Source: Paenibacillus sp. Soil750
GTDB taxonomy: Bacteria; Bacillota; Bacilli; Paenibacillales; NBRC-103111
Assembly (NCBI RefSeq): GCF_001428045.1
Contig: NZ_LMSD01000040.1
Coordinates: forward strand, 372,096-436,095
Direction of reading: 5' to 3'
Length of the DNA stretch: 64,000 bases
Positions 15,747 to 25,303 of the stretch are shown here, in pieces. The notes below the pieces were generated by a model. That model made no database searches and had not been told where the DNA came from. It saw nothing but the letters and a program-made list of their open reading frames with translations. Both the position numbers and the translations under genes were made by a program. Every line of letters begins with the position of its first letter. Position 1 is the first letter of the stretch.

Positions 15747-18700
15747 TTAACCACGAAGTAATTGAAGAACACCTTGAGGCTGTTGATTCGCTTGAGCAAG
15801 CATAGCTTGTGCAGCTTGTGCAAGGATACTAGCTTTAGATTGGTTCATCATTTCTTTCGCCATGTCTACGTCACGGATACGGGATTCAGCAGCCGTCAAG
15901 TTCTCGGAAGATGTATTCAAGTTGTTGATTGTATGTTCCAAACGGTTTTGGTAAGCACCTAAGCTTGCACGTTGTGTAGATACTGCGTTAATCGCATCAT
16001 CCAATACACTAATAGCTGCAGTAGCTTTTTCAGTGGAGGAAATATCCAAAGCGAACTCAGTATTCGTGTTGCTAGTCCCGTCTGTTACTGTTGAAATTGC
16101 TGTGTAGGATGCTGTTTTGCCATCGCTAGCTGTTACAGTTCCTGTAGCAGAATCACTGATGTTTAATGCCTGGCTACGCATATCAGATACGCCAACAGCA
16201 ATTGTTTGCTCAGCATTTGCGCCTACTTGGAAACGCAAACCTTTGTCTGCAGTAGCAGCGCCAGCAGTGCTAGTTGCATTGGTTACATCTAGTTTCAATG
16301 TTTTTGCCAAGTCACCAGCTGAAATGCTTACACTTCCAGCAGCTCCGTTAGTACCGGAAGTGATTTGGAATGCTCCGTCTGTGAAGTTAACAGATGCATT
16401 AGCAAGTGCTCCACCAGCTGCACGAATTTGTGATTGAAGATCAGATGCTAGACCACCTGTTGTGTAGTTTTGAGCAGCAAGTGTAATGTTAACAGCAGTT
16501 CCATCAATTGTGATTGTTCCTGTGTTGTTAGCATTGCTTCCTTGCGTGTTCGTTGTGGAAGTTAAGCCTAAAGCGTTAGCTGCAGAACCTGTAACTGAAG
16601 TAATGCTGCTTTCGGAGCCAGACAAGCCGTTTGTGAAAGTCAATTTATTACTTGCATCGAAGGAAGCAACAACGTTACCTGCTCCAAACGCAGTGTTCAA
16701 TTTTCCGTTCAGATCAGCTAGTAAGCTAGTTTTGTCACCAGCGTTAGTGAAATCATACGTTGCATCAGACAACGTAATGCTCTTGCTAACACCATTTGCA
16801 GTAATATTCAGCGCATTGTTACTGCTTGAAACGCCTGCTGTAAAGGAATCCGCAGGAGCTGCTTTCAGAAGAGCTGCCGCCCCACCGCCATCGATAGTTA
16901 TTGTGTCGGATGCATTTTTAGCTGCGAAGACTACTTTATTGCTTGCATCAAAACTTGCATTGATGTTGCCTGCTCCGAAAGCTGTATCCAATTTGGATTG
17001 AATGTCAGCAAGGAAATCAGTCGCACTGTCATCTCCGCCAGCACTATAGTCAGCTGTATCGAGAGTAACTGTTTTGGATACGCCATTGTACGTTACATCC
17101 AGCTTGTTGGATTCTGTTCCTTGTGCGCTGCCGCTCAAGCCTAGAGCTGCTGCTGCTGTACCACCGATGTTGTCGATAGTGCTCGCAGTACCCGTTGTAT
17201 TGTCAGTTAACACCAATTTACCACTGCTAAATGATGCGGCAACATTACCTGCACCAAATGCAGCATCTAATTTCGCATTGATATCTGTTACGAAGCTAGT
17301 TTGCTGACCAGCATTGGTAAGGTCTGTATAGTTGCCTGACAATGTGATTGTTTTGTTCGTACCATTTACAGACAAGGACAATTGGTTGTTGGCAGTTGGT
17401 GTGCTAGCAGTCAATGAGTCAGCCGCGCTGTTTTTAACCACTTTATCTAGCAAACCGCCACTGTCAAGTGACAACGTGTCACCAGCATTTTGTGTTGTGA
17501 ATTTAATATTCTTGCTTGCATCTAGGGAAGCAGTAACTTTACCTGCACCATAAGCTGTTGTCAGCTTAGCGTTAAGATCCGTTAAGAAGTCTGCTGTTGT
17601 TTTACCTGCAGTGCCATCATAATCGTTTACCGCCATTGTAATGGTTTTTTGTACGCCGCCATACGTTAATGTTAAGGAGTTGTTTTCAGTACCTTGCGTA
17701 AGTGCTGCAGTATCCAACCCAAGTGCAGCTGCTCCGTTACCCGTAATGCTGGTAATTGTGCTTCCTGAACCTGTCGCTCCATCAGTCAACTTCAATTTAC
17801 CTGCTCCATCAAATGATCCAACAACGCTACCCGCTCCGAATTGAGCGTCCAATTTTGCGTTAAGATCAGCCAAGAACGCTGTTTTACCTGCGCCTGCCGT
17901 TAAATCATAACCAGCAGATGCCAACGTAATATTTTTAGTGGTACCATTTACAGTCAAAGATAACGTGTCATTTTGCACATAATCAGTTGTTGCTGGGATA
18001 CCACCAAGGTGTGATGTTAGGTTACCACCATCAATGCTGAAATCTTGGCTTGCACCTGTATAACCAAACTCTATTTTTCCACTTGTTGCGTTATAGCTTA
18101 CAGTAACATCAGGATCGGCTACTTGCATTGCAGTTTGAAGATCAGCTACGAAATCATTAACGCCATCTCCAGCCAGTGCTCCATCATAGTTTTTAACAGT
18201 CAAAGTGACAGTATGCGAGGTTCCATTCGATGTAAATGTAAGCTCGTTGTCCGCAGCGGTAACATTTGGACCTACAACTTCACCAGGTGCAGCACCGGCC
18301 ACTGTATACCCGGTTGCTCCAACTGCTTCTTGGTGTACGGTAGAAGAGACTTTGAAATTAGAGTTCCCCGTTAGAACTGTAGAACCAACTGCAGTTGCAC
18401 CAGTCGTCGCAAGGTTAGGCCCTACTGCAGTAGCATAGTCATTGGTACCTGTAACTGAAGGAGCAAATGCGCCAACGTTTTGTGCAGTTAGAGCCGCGCC
18501 TGTAAGAACAGCTTTCGTCTCACCAACGTTTGGTCCGGAGTTGTTAGTACCTGGCGTAGTAAATGCTTTAGTACCCGTTACTGTTGGTCCGCCTACAGCA
18601 GAAATTTGTGTGGAAGTACTAGTAAGAGCAGTACCTTTTGCTGTAGCTTGCGTAGCAGCAGCTAGAATGTCAATGTTACCGGAGGAAAGTTGTCCACCTT

Positions 18701-19151
18701 TAACATTAGCTGTAACAGCTGGTGTTACGTTGATTTTTCCGTTAAGCAATTTAAGATTATTGAACTCAGTTGTGTTACCGATACGGTTGATTTCTGAAGT
18801 CAATTGGTTTACTTCGGATTGAATCGCATCACGGTCATTCGCTGTGTTCGTACCGTTAGCTGCTTGAACAGATAGCTCACGCATACGTTGAAGAATGTCG
18901 TGAGTTTCGCTAAGTGCGCCCTCAGCTGTTTGAATCAAAGAGATGCCATCTTGCGCGTTACGGGAAGCTTGATCTAAACCGCGGATTTGACCGCGCATTT
19001 TTTCGGAGATTGCTAGACCTGCTGCGTCATCACCTGCACGGTTGATGCGAAGACCGGAAGACAATTTCTCGATAGATTTGCTTTGGTTCGCTGTGTTCGT
19101 GCTCAACTGACGGTGCGTGTTTGTTGCTGTAATGTTGTGATTAATTCTCAT
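15747..19151 (-). CDS. hag: Giant flagellin with a repeated variable region
   Basis: 1134 residues, roughly two to four times common flagellin lengths. The N-terminal D0/D1 region (about 1-140: MRINHNITATNTHRQLSTNT, then KLSSGLRINRAGDDAAGLAI) and the C-terminal D1/D0 region (last about 90: NRLEHTINNLNTSSENLTAA, then GVLQLLRG) are canonical and sufficient for filament assembly. The surface-exposed middle contains seven units of about 85-100 residues, each with a NxLxxTxNGxxKxITL strand and a DFLADLNAKL-like helix followed by a GAGNV turn; two unit types largely alternate. The segment before them is Thr/Gly-rich and low complexity. GGAGGTAG precedes the ATG. The neighbouring csrA genes suggest translational control. 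Confidence 0.95.
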   Translation of the reverse strand: MRINHNITATNTHRQLSTNTANQSKSIEKLSSGLRINRAGDDAAGLAISEKMRGQIRGLDQASRNAQDGISLIQTAEGALSETHDILQRMRELSVQAANGTNTANDRDAIQSEVNQLTSEINRIGNTTEFNNLKLLNGKINVTPAVTANVKGGQLSSGNIDILAAATQATAKGTALTSTSTQISAVGGPTVTGTKAFTTPGTNNSGPNVGETKAVLTGAALTAQNVGAFAPSVTGTNDYATAVGPNLATTGATAVGSTVLTGNSNFKVSSTVHQEAVGATGYTVAGAAPGEVVGPNVTAADNELTFTSNGTSHTVTLTVKNYDGALAGDGVNDFVADLQTAMQVADPDVTVSYNATSGKIEFGYTGASQDFSIDGGNLTSHLGGIPATTDYVQNDTLSLTVNGTTKNITLASAGYDLTAGAGKTAFLADLNAKLDAQFGAGSVVGSFDGAGKLKLTDGATGSGSTITSITGNGAAALGLDTAALTQGTENNSLTLTYGGVQKTITMAVNDYDGTAGKTTADFLTDLNAKLTTAYGAGKVTASLDASKNIKFTTQNAGDTLSLDSGGLLDKVVKNSAADSLTASTPTANNQLSLSVNGTNKTITLSGNYTDLTNAGQQTSFVTDINAKLDAAFGAGNVAASFSSGKLVLTDNTTGTASTIDNIGGTAAAALGLSGSAQGTESNKLDVTYNGVSKTVTLDTADYSAGGDDSATDFLADIQSKLDTAFGAGNINASFDASNKVVFAAKNASDTITIDGGGAAALLKAAPADSFTAGVSSSNNALNITANGVSKSITLSDATYDFTNAGDKTSLLADLNGKLNTAFGAGNVVASFDASNKLTFTNGLSGSESSITSVTGSAANALGLTSTTNTQGSNANNTGTITIDGTAVNITLAAQNYTTGGLASDLQSQIRAAGGALANASVNFTDGAFQITSGTNGAAGSVSISAGDLAKTLKLDVTNATSTAGAATADKGLRFQVGANAEQTIAVGVSDMRSQALNISDSATGTVTASDGKTASYTAISTVTDGTSNTNTEFALDISSTEKATAAISVLDDAINAVSTQRASLGAYQNRLEHTINNLNTSSENLTAAESRIRDVDMAKEMMNQSKASILAQAAQAMLAQANQQPQGVLQLLRG

Positions 19152-19160
19152 AATAGACTA

Positions 19161-19190
19161 CCTCCATGTGGGTTTTTGAATACACATCCG
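19161..19190 (-). promoter_or_regulatory. Candidate CsrA sites in the flagellin leader
   Basis: Reading on the minus strand, ACGGATG lies about 22 bases upstream of the GGAGG ribosome site, and the ribosome site itself contains GGA. Paired GGA motifs, one over the Shine-Dalgarno, are how CsrA represses hag translation in Bacillus subtilis. The motifs are short and could be chance. Confidence 0.35.
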
Positions 19191-19325
19191 TTTGCATTCA
19201 TTAAAGCTTTGGGACACGTTCCGACAATTGCTCGTTGAATTGCGCGCTTATCCAACATCAATCGTAAGATCCGTAACCCTGCTCATCCCTGATCCACACC
19301 ACTCGGCCTTGAATGGAAGGTAATC

Positions 19326-19508
19326 TTATTCGTTATCTATATGTTTATTTTTCATTTCCTCTTCAACCAATTCCCCACGAACAATTGAAATATCCCGCGG
19401 TGCATCGATCGCCAGACGTAAATGTCCTTCTTCACTTTTGATAACTTTCACCGTAATCTTGCCGTCAATCAACACATATTCTCCAGGTCTTCTTCCTAAA
19501 ACCAACAT
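19326..19508 (-). CDS. csrA: CsrA-family translational regulator (copy 1)
   Basis: 60 residues from ATG 19508 (AGGGAG lies 9 bases upstream; the ATG 9 bases earlier sits directly on that site). The CsrA fold is recognisable: MLVLGRRPGEYVLIDGKITV, then LRLAIDAPRDI and the RNA-binding edge IVRGELVEEE with the conserved Arg and Glu. The usual TRK at the start is replaced by GRR. CsrA dimers bind GGA motifs near ribosome sites and repress flagellin synthesis. It is encoded directly upstream of the flagellin gene on the same strand, and is paralogous to the gene at 20124. Confidence 0.92.
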   Translation of the reverse strand: MLVLGRRPGEYVLIDGKITVKVIKSEEGHLRLAIDAPRDISIVRGELVEEEMKNKHIDNE

Positions 19509-19536
19509 CCATCTCATCTCCCTATGAGTTAGTATG

Positions 19537-19610
19537 AAAAAAAAAAGATGAGCAAACGACTCGATGTCTGTCTTCATCCTGAAGATCGACAATCGAGCTA
19601 TTTGCTCATC
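19537..19610 (-). terminator. Branched hairpin with T-run upstream of csrA copy 1
   Basis: On the minus strand GATGAGCAAA pairs with TTTGCTCATC, and ten T residues follow. Inside, CTTCA-GGA-TGAAG places a GGA in an apical loop. It could be a simple terminator, or a CsrA-binding RNA or attenuator in front of csrA. The terminator part is clear; the regulatory reading is conjecture. Confidence 0.6.
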
Positions 19611-19663
19611 CGTAAGTCACTCTATGCTATTGGTCTTGCATCTAAATCTCTATTCCTATATCT

Positions 19664-19742
19664 AAAAAAACACAAAAAGACGAGTAAATTCACATAGCTA
19701 CTTTTCAGTCAACCTGAAAAATGCCATGCTCATTCACTCGTC
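19664..19742 (-). terminator. Second branched hairpin with T-run on the minus strand
   Basis: GACGAGT pairs with ACTCGTC, and an inner TTTTCAG/CTGAAAA stem gives the same two-level architecture as the structure at 19537-19610. It is followed by TTTTTGTGTTTTTTT. It may end transcripts reading through from the large regulator gene at 20286. Confidence 0.6.
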
Positions 19743-20123
19743 CTTGAGTGGATATGATATCCTTTACCTGATATATCGGCGGTACATGTTTAAATGTGAA
19801 TACCTTTTTAAAAATAAATTCTATAAATCGACATCTAATTCCGTTGGAACTTCTATTTCGCACTTCATGTCGAATAGAATTAAATACAACTTTCGTTATA
19901 CCCCATATCGTAACGTCATCTTTAAGCCTTCTTTTGTATCCTATCAACTCTCTCGATTGACACCAAAAACCTAGGACTTATGCCCTATTCCGCTGCCATA
20001 ATTATTATTTTTGATCTGTTATAACTTTCGTCTGATTACTTTTTCAGGGTAACAAACTAAGATAATACTCATAACCGATACTCGTTGAGTCTCATGGGTA
20101 AATATGATTAAGGAGTGCACACT

Positions 20124-20297
20124 ATGCTGGTTGTAGGAAGAAAGCCGGGTCAATACATCGTGATTGATGAGAAGATCATAGTAAGAGTGATTAAAAGTGA
20201 TGAGGGTCACTTACGTCTAGCCATTGAAGCACCTCAAGACATCCAAATCATTCGTGGGGAATTGCTTCAAAAGGAAATCACACAATTAGTTCAATAG
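20124..20297 (+). CDS. csrA: CsrA-family translational regulator (copy 2)
   Basis: 57 residues from ATG 20124, eight bases after AAGGAG; an upstream in-frame GTG at 20115 overlaps that site. The sequence MLVVGRKPGQYIVIDEKIIV, then LRLAIEAPQDI and IIRGELLQKE, is a close paralogue of the copy at 19326, on the opposite strand. Both share the GR substitution near the N-terminus, so they arose by local duplication or are a divergent CsrA subgroup. The 3' end overlaps the convergent large regulator gene by 12 bases. Confidence 0.9.
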   Translation: MLVVGRKPGQYIVIDEKIIVRVIKSDEGHLRLAIEAPQDIQIIRGELLQKEITQLVQ

Positions 20298-23200
20298 TTG
20301 AAGCTCTCTTGCTTTGGAGATGGCTTGTACCCTTCGATTTACTTCCAGCTTTCCATAGATGTTGAAAGCGTGGCTTTTTACCGTTCCTTCCGTAATCTCT
20401 AACTGTACAGCTACTTCCTTATTAGACAAGCCTTCTGCCATTAAACGAAGAATTTCTATTTCTCGATTCGAAAGTGATTCAACTAATGTGGGTGAAACTT
20501 TGACTTCGCTACTTTTTACATCCTCAACGGAATTGATCCTTATATAGGACATTCGCGAAAAAATCATTTCTAATACTTCCAAACGATCTGAGGTAAATGC
20601 ATCAGCTGTTAGATTATTTTCCATGTATAAGATGCCATCTCGGTGATCTGTATATCGAAAAGGTAAACATAAAATTGATTTAGGTCGGTTCTGCCGAATA
20701 TAAGGATCTGTTATGAATATACTTTGACGAGCGTCGCCAAGAATGAGCGTTTCCCTTGTTCGCATCACGAATTGTGCCACCGATGTTGCAAAGTGGGCTC
20801 TGGTATCTCCAGGGCTCTCTTTATTGTGGTTGCTTTCCTTTTCAGCCTCTACAGTCCACATACCCTCACTTCCTAATATGATACAGCCCCTTTCAGCGCC
20901 AACATTATATATGGCCAAATTAAGAAAATCATTCAGCAACTCCTTCTCCGCTTTACCCTTTGAAACAATCTTTGAAGCTTGTCGGAGCGTATCCATATCT
21001 AATTCGCTATTAAGGCCATTATTAACCCTTTTATCAACTGCCGCGGTTTCTTTCACCGCATGGTAGCCATGATCATCGGACGGGTCCATCTCATTAAAGA
21101 TGAGGATCATCAGTGACGGATTGCGATCCTGCAAACTTTTCACCTTCCCAAAAGCCCCCCATTTGTAGTAGGCCTTACAGGCGTCCTGAAGGTAAGTTTC
21201 CGCCTTTATATGGTTACCTAACTGTTGGTAATAGTGAGCAACCCTTTCATACACAATCGCTTCATCCTGTGGACATTCGTTCTTTTGTGCCCATTGAATA
21301 GCTTGATCATACATGGTGGCTGCTTTAGTAAATTCTTGATCCAAAATAGCTAATTCTGCAAGCATCGTCCAATATCTAGATAATGTGCTTTCCGGAACGA
21401 GCTTCGTCCATTGCTTCATTCGAGCCAACAATTGATTAAGAATTTTTCGATACTGACATTTCAAACGATGCGTTGCACTTGGATATATAGCAATAATCGA
21501 TAATGCATAATAGAAACAGTGTTTCTGCTTGATTGGCACTAGCACTGCTGCCTCGAGACCCTTCGATTGTTCAGCTATCGCCAATGCTTCCGAGTAATGT
21601 CCATATATGTATGAGACCTCAAGCTTACAAGTGTAATAGTAATACAAATTGACATTGTGCTGAGCGACCAAGAATTCTTCCTGCTTCAGTTGGCTCTCGT
21701 CAAAATAACCTTTGTTGAAACACAAGTGGTTGGAATTCGTCGTATTTTGTAAAAGATCAACGTATTGCATGGTTTGATTCAGAACTCTCAACGTCAATTT
21801 ATCCAAAACTCGGGCAGATTTTTCGGCATTCGATTTACATATATGATCTAAGTGCCGCAAATTCTTGCTGCCCGCAATTAATTGGCAGGATAGGGCATGT
21901 CCGGCATAAAGTAAATCACCGCCTTCCAAGCTTAACTGTCCCGCTTTTTGAAAGTAAGAACCTGATTCCTGAGGTCGCACAAATTGTAAAATCAGCCCGA
22001 CAATAACTTGAATTTTCCCTTGAAGCAGGAGACTGTCCGTTTTCTCGGAATAGTGTAGCGCGATCTCGGCTAGACGTAAAGCAGTTCTATAACTTTTAAA
22101 TCCGAAAGCCAGCGTAATGGCATACGAACCAAGCGCAATGGCCAACGCTTCAGCGTGCCCCTGATCCAAGGACATTCGTACGTATCTTGCAAATAAAATG
22201 ACGGCCAGTTCATCATTTGCAACAAATAAAATCGACGATGAGACCATAACTATTTCCGCTAATGCTTTATGCAATGGGTCATGGCTCTGTGGTAAGTCCT
22301 TTAAATGACTACGCTTTCCTGCAAGCATGACTTGCGTATAGATAATTTCCCCCATAATGGATAGACAAGTGGATTTGGACGGAGTATGAAGTCCAAACTC
22401 AGCCATTGCTTTTAAAGCAATGTCGCTTGCTTGTCCTACTTTTTTTTCAAATGCATACATCGTAATCTGGATAACATAAATCTTGGCTCTATCCAAAACA
22501 TCATTTACATGTTGCAATAACTGCTCGAGAACGGATTCCGCTTGTTTAAAGTAACCGCAGAAATACTGGCATTCCGAGCATTCAATTAAAAGTTGGGCGT
22601 ATAGATCAAAGTGCTGGGACCACCCTTCGGCTGCAATTAATTGAGACCCCTTCTCCAATAGTTCCAATGCCTGGCCATAGGCTGCAGATGCTTTAGCCTT
22701 TCTCCCTGCTCGTAAACATAGCTCGGCTAACCTTTCAATTTCTACCGGGTCCGTTATAAGCTCGCTGCCTAAATTTAGATGATGTACAATCTCAAACAGA
22801 TGCTCGTCCCACGGTTCAGATTGAAAATAACAGAGCATCAAGTGGCCTATTTTCAAATGAACCTGCGCTTTCTCTTCTATCGGTATGTAATCGTAGGCTA
22901 CCCTCTGCACCTGATCATGTAAGAACACATAGCGATCCTTTTCAATTAATACCAAGCCTGCACTTAGCGCTGGCACTAAATCCTGTTCCGTTTGTTCCGT
23001 CTCCTGCCCACATAGCATGGACAACATGTGAATTTCGAAAGAGTTTCCAATACAACCAGCTAAATGCAGTACTTCACGAGTTTCATATGGAAGCGTGTCA
23101 AACCTCCCCACGATTAAGCTACTAACATCTTGAAAGCCGTCACACTTTCTAATCTCTTGGATATGCCATTCCCATCTCTTCTGGTCCAAATCGAAATAGA

Positions 23201-24674
23201 TTAACTTTTTCTCATAAAAAATTTGCAGTATTTGCTTTAAATAAAAGGGGTTTCCGGCTGTTTTTTGATACAGGATTTTCGCCAACGGCATAATCCTGCT
23301 TTGATCGGCATGAAGCGAATCGCCTACATATTGTATTACGCTTAGATAGCTTAGTGCCTCAAGGTTGATGGAGCGAATAGATATATCTCTTATTGGTGAA
23401 AGGTCAGAAAACATGCCAACTAATTCATGTTCTTCATCGACTTCACGATTTCGAAATGTCCCGATGAGGAAAAGATACTTATTTGAAGGATCGATCATTA
23501 AAACCCGAAGCAAATTAATCGAGGCTGAGTCGGCCCCTTGCAAATTATCCAACCAAATCACCAAAGGATGATCCTTATTTGCAAAGACCTTAATCAAATT
23601 GCAAAAAAGCGTTTGAAATCGGTTTGTTGATTCTACTGGAGGCAGTGCCTCAACCTGAGGTTGTTCCCCTATAATTAAGGCTAGTTCGGCAATCACTTCA
23701 ATAAGAACAATGCCACATTGTCCTATGGCCTCTATTATCTTTTGTCGCCATAAGGAAATATGATCTTCATCTTCTGTAAGTATCTTCCTTATTAAATCAC
23801 GGAACGCTGCAATAAGTGATGCGTACGGGATGGATGGATGTAGTGGGTCAAACTTACCTGAAATAAAATACCCCTTATTATGCATAACCGACGTTTGAAC
23901 GGCTTGAACTAACGTCGTTTTACCACTTCCAGCATGACCACCGATGAACAAGATCTCCTTAGAACCCGAACAGGCTCGTTCATAAGCGTCTTGCAGCTCC
24001 TGCAGCTCTTTTTCTCGGCTATAGAGCTTATCCGGTAACCGAAATTGGCTTAGTTTATCTACTACTCCTAGTGGAAATGGCTCAATCATTCCATTCTGCC
24101 TTAACTGGTCCGAACATTTTCGCAGGTCATCCAGAAGTCCATATGCGCTTTGATAACGCCTCCCCGCTGTTTTGGAAAGTAGCTTCATGATGAGTTCGCT
24201 TAACATTGGTGGAATTCCCTGTTTAACTACACTTGGAGGCAATGGAAGCAACGCCATGTGGGCATGAATCCATTCGTTAGCCGTATTCGCTTTAAAAGGT
24301 AGCTCTCCAGTCAGCAATTCATAAAAAATCACACCTAACGCATACAAATCGCTGCGTTGATCAATCTTCCACTTCATGCGACCCGTCTGCTCTGGTGACA
24401 TATAAGCAAACACTTTGATAAGGTCCTCATTTTGTTCCAACGTTAGCACATCAATTCGGTGTGAGCTGGATTGGGAAATCAGTTTTAGCGCTAATCGACC
24501 GTCTTTGGATTGGATGGAAATATTGTCAGGGTTTAGATTGTGCAAAACGACACCGCTACTATGTAACTGTCTAATCCATTCCACCAATTCCAAAGCTACG
24601 TATAAAAAAAACCAAAGATCGGATGAATTCTTTTGTATATATGAGCTTAATGTCATCTCGTTGTGATTTTCCAA
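20286..24674 (-). CDS. Multidomain regulator: partial kinase, AAA ATPase, helical repeats, GAF, LuxR HTH
   Basis: 1462 residues with a TTG start after GGGGGG. Residues 1-190 are the C-lobe of a Ser/Thr kinase (VVLHNLNPDNISI in place of HRD-xxxxN, YMSPEQTGR). The N-lobe with the glycine loop and catalytic Lys is absent. Next comes an AAA/STAND ATPase with Walker A GGHAGSGKTTLV and VIWLDN, a long TPR-like helical region (about 550-1200), a GAF domain (about 1215-1380), and a LuxR-type HTH (LSNREIEILRLMAEGLSNKE, then GTVKSHAFNIYGKL). The architecture resembles PknK/MalT-like signal-integrating activators. It is monocistronic. The target is unknown. Confidence 0.92.
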   Translation of the reverse strand: MENHNEMTLSSYIQKNSSDLWFFLYVALELVEWIRQLHSSGVVLHNLNPDNISIQSKDGRLALKLISQSSSHRIDVLTLEQNEDLIKVFAYMSPEQTGRMKWKIDQRSDLYALGVIFYELLTGELPFKANTANEWIHAHMALLPLPPSVVKQGIPPMLSELIMKLLSKTAGRRYQSAYGLLDDLRKCSDQLRQNGMIEPFPLGVVDKLSQFRLPDKLYSREKELQELQDAYERACSGSKEILFIGGHAGSGKTTLVQAVQTSVMHNKGYFISGKFDPLHPSIPYASLIAAFRDLIRKILTEDEDHISLWRQKIIEAIGQCGIVLIEVIAELALIIGEQPQVEALPPVESTNRFQTLFCNLIKVFANKDHPLVIWLDNLQGADSASINLLRVLMIDPSNKYLFLIGTFRNREVDEEHELVGMFSDLSPIRDISIRSINLEALSYLSVIQYVGDSLHADQSRIMPLAKILYQKTAGNPFYLKQILQIFYEKKLIYFDLDQKRWEWHIQEIRKCDGFQDVSSLIVGRFDTLPYETREVLHLAGCIGNSFEIHMLSMLCGQETEQTEQDLVPALSAGLVLIEKDRYVFLHDQVQRVAYDYIPIEEKAQVHLKIGHLMLCYFQSEPWDEHLFEIVHHLNLGSELITDPVEIERLAELCLRAGRKAKASAAYGQALELLEKGSQLIAAEGWSQHFDLYAQLLIECSECQYFCGYFKQAESVLEQLLQHVNDVLDRAKIYVIQITMYAFEKKVGQASDIALKAMAEFGLHTPSKSTCLSIMGEIIYTQVMLAGKRSHLKDLPQSHDPLHKALAEIVMVSSSILFVANDELAVILFARYVRMSLDQGHAEALAIALGSYAITLAFGFKSYRTALRLAEIALHYSEKTDSLLLQGKIQVIVGLILQFVRPQESGSYFQKAGQLSLEGGDLLYAGHALSCQLIAGSKNLRHLDHICKSNAEKSARVLDKLTLRVLNQTMQYVDLLQNTTNSNHLCFNKGYFDESQLKQEEFLVAQHNVNLYYYYTCKLEVSYIYGHYSEALAIAEQSKGLEAAVLVPIKQKHCFYYALSIIAIYPSATHRLKCQYRKILNQLLARMKQWTKLVPESTLSRYWTMLAELAILDQEFTKAATMYDQAIQWAQKNECPQDEAIVYERVAHYYQQLGNHIKAETYLQDACKAYYKWGAFGKVKSLQDRNPSLMILIFNEMDPSDDHGYHAVKETAAVDKRVNNGLNSELDMDTLRQASKIVSKGKAEKELLNDFLNLAIYNVGAERGCIILGSEGMWTVEAEKESNHNKESPGDTRAHFATSVAQFVMRTRETLILGDARQSIFITDPYIRQNRPKSILCLPFRYTDHRDGILYMENNLTADAFTSDRLEVLEMIFSRMSYIRINSVEDVKSSEVKVSPTLVESLSNREIEILRLMAEGLSNKEVAVQLEITEGTVKSHAFNIYGKLEVNRRVQAISKARELQLLN

Positions 24675-24913
24675 GCTCTATCCCCCCATGCGGATAAACC
24701 TATACTTTGTGCGTAGGCACATTACTGGTAAACCCTACTACCTGTAAAACAAATGATGATTGATCAACTACAAATATCCCTCCCTATTTACTCGCCTTTT
24801 AACGAAAGTATAGCACGAAATATGTCGATATAGTAGGACTTTTGTCATGGTAATTTGTACCCAGTTATTTGCATTCTTTTGCTCAATATGCAATCACTCT
24901 TTTATATTTTTCG

Positions 24914-24962
24914 TTGACAACCTGGTAAAGGATATTTATATTTGATACTGATAATTATTATC
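24914..24962 (+). promoter_or_regulatory. Promoter with overlapping Fur box
   Basis: TTGACA (24914-24919), a 17-base spacer and TATATT (24937-24942) form a near-consensus sigma-A promoter. Immediately downstream GATACTGATAATTATTATC (24944-24962) matches the 19-base Fur consensus with one difference. It therefore looks like an iron-repressed promoter. The gene it faces is destroyed (see 25025). Confidence 0.85.
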
Positions 24963-25024
24963 AATTAATTACAGTATTCCTAGTTAGCACTACAAAAAAC
25001 ATGAAAAAAGGACGGGCTACAAAA

Positions 25025-25084
25025 ATGAATGCAAAACAAAAATTTTCTTTTAAAACGTTAGTTATTTCAGCCGCTATTATTTAG
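25025..25084 (+). pseudogene. Remnant of an iron-regulated gene (19 codons)
   Basis: Behind the Fur-type promoter, AAAGGA and an ATG at 25025 open a frame beginning MNAKQKFSFKTLVISAAII that stops at TAG after 19 residues. The basic start and hydrophobic stretch look like the beginning of a signal peptide or lipoprotein. No continuation is seen in other frames up to 25303. Most of the gene appears deleted. Confidence 0.5.
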
Positions 25085-25303
25085 AACACCCAAGGTTTTA
25101 TCTTACTTATGTGTCGTATGAGCTAACGTGGCAAGCATGATAGCCATATTTAAAAAGGATGAAACATCAAGAATACGTGCATTCATCCAGTCCAATACCG
25201 CTTCTATTCAATACCATGCTCTCCCTCTTCTATACGCCGCCATCTTATTCAAAAAGTTCCTCTTAGTTTATCATTGCTTCTACTGGACAACGAAGATATA
25301 AAA

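Noticed and set aside
16117..18822. Long plus-strand open frames opposite the flagellin gene
   Set aside because: They arise because the repetitive Ala/Thr/Gly codons give few stops in the complementary frame. They share the repeat periodicity and lack ribosome sites.
19152..19325. Sigma-D promoter for the flagellin gene
   Set aside because: No convincing TAAA-N14-16-GCCGATAT match was found upstream on the minus strand.
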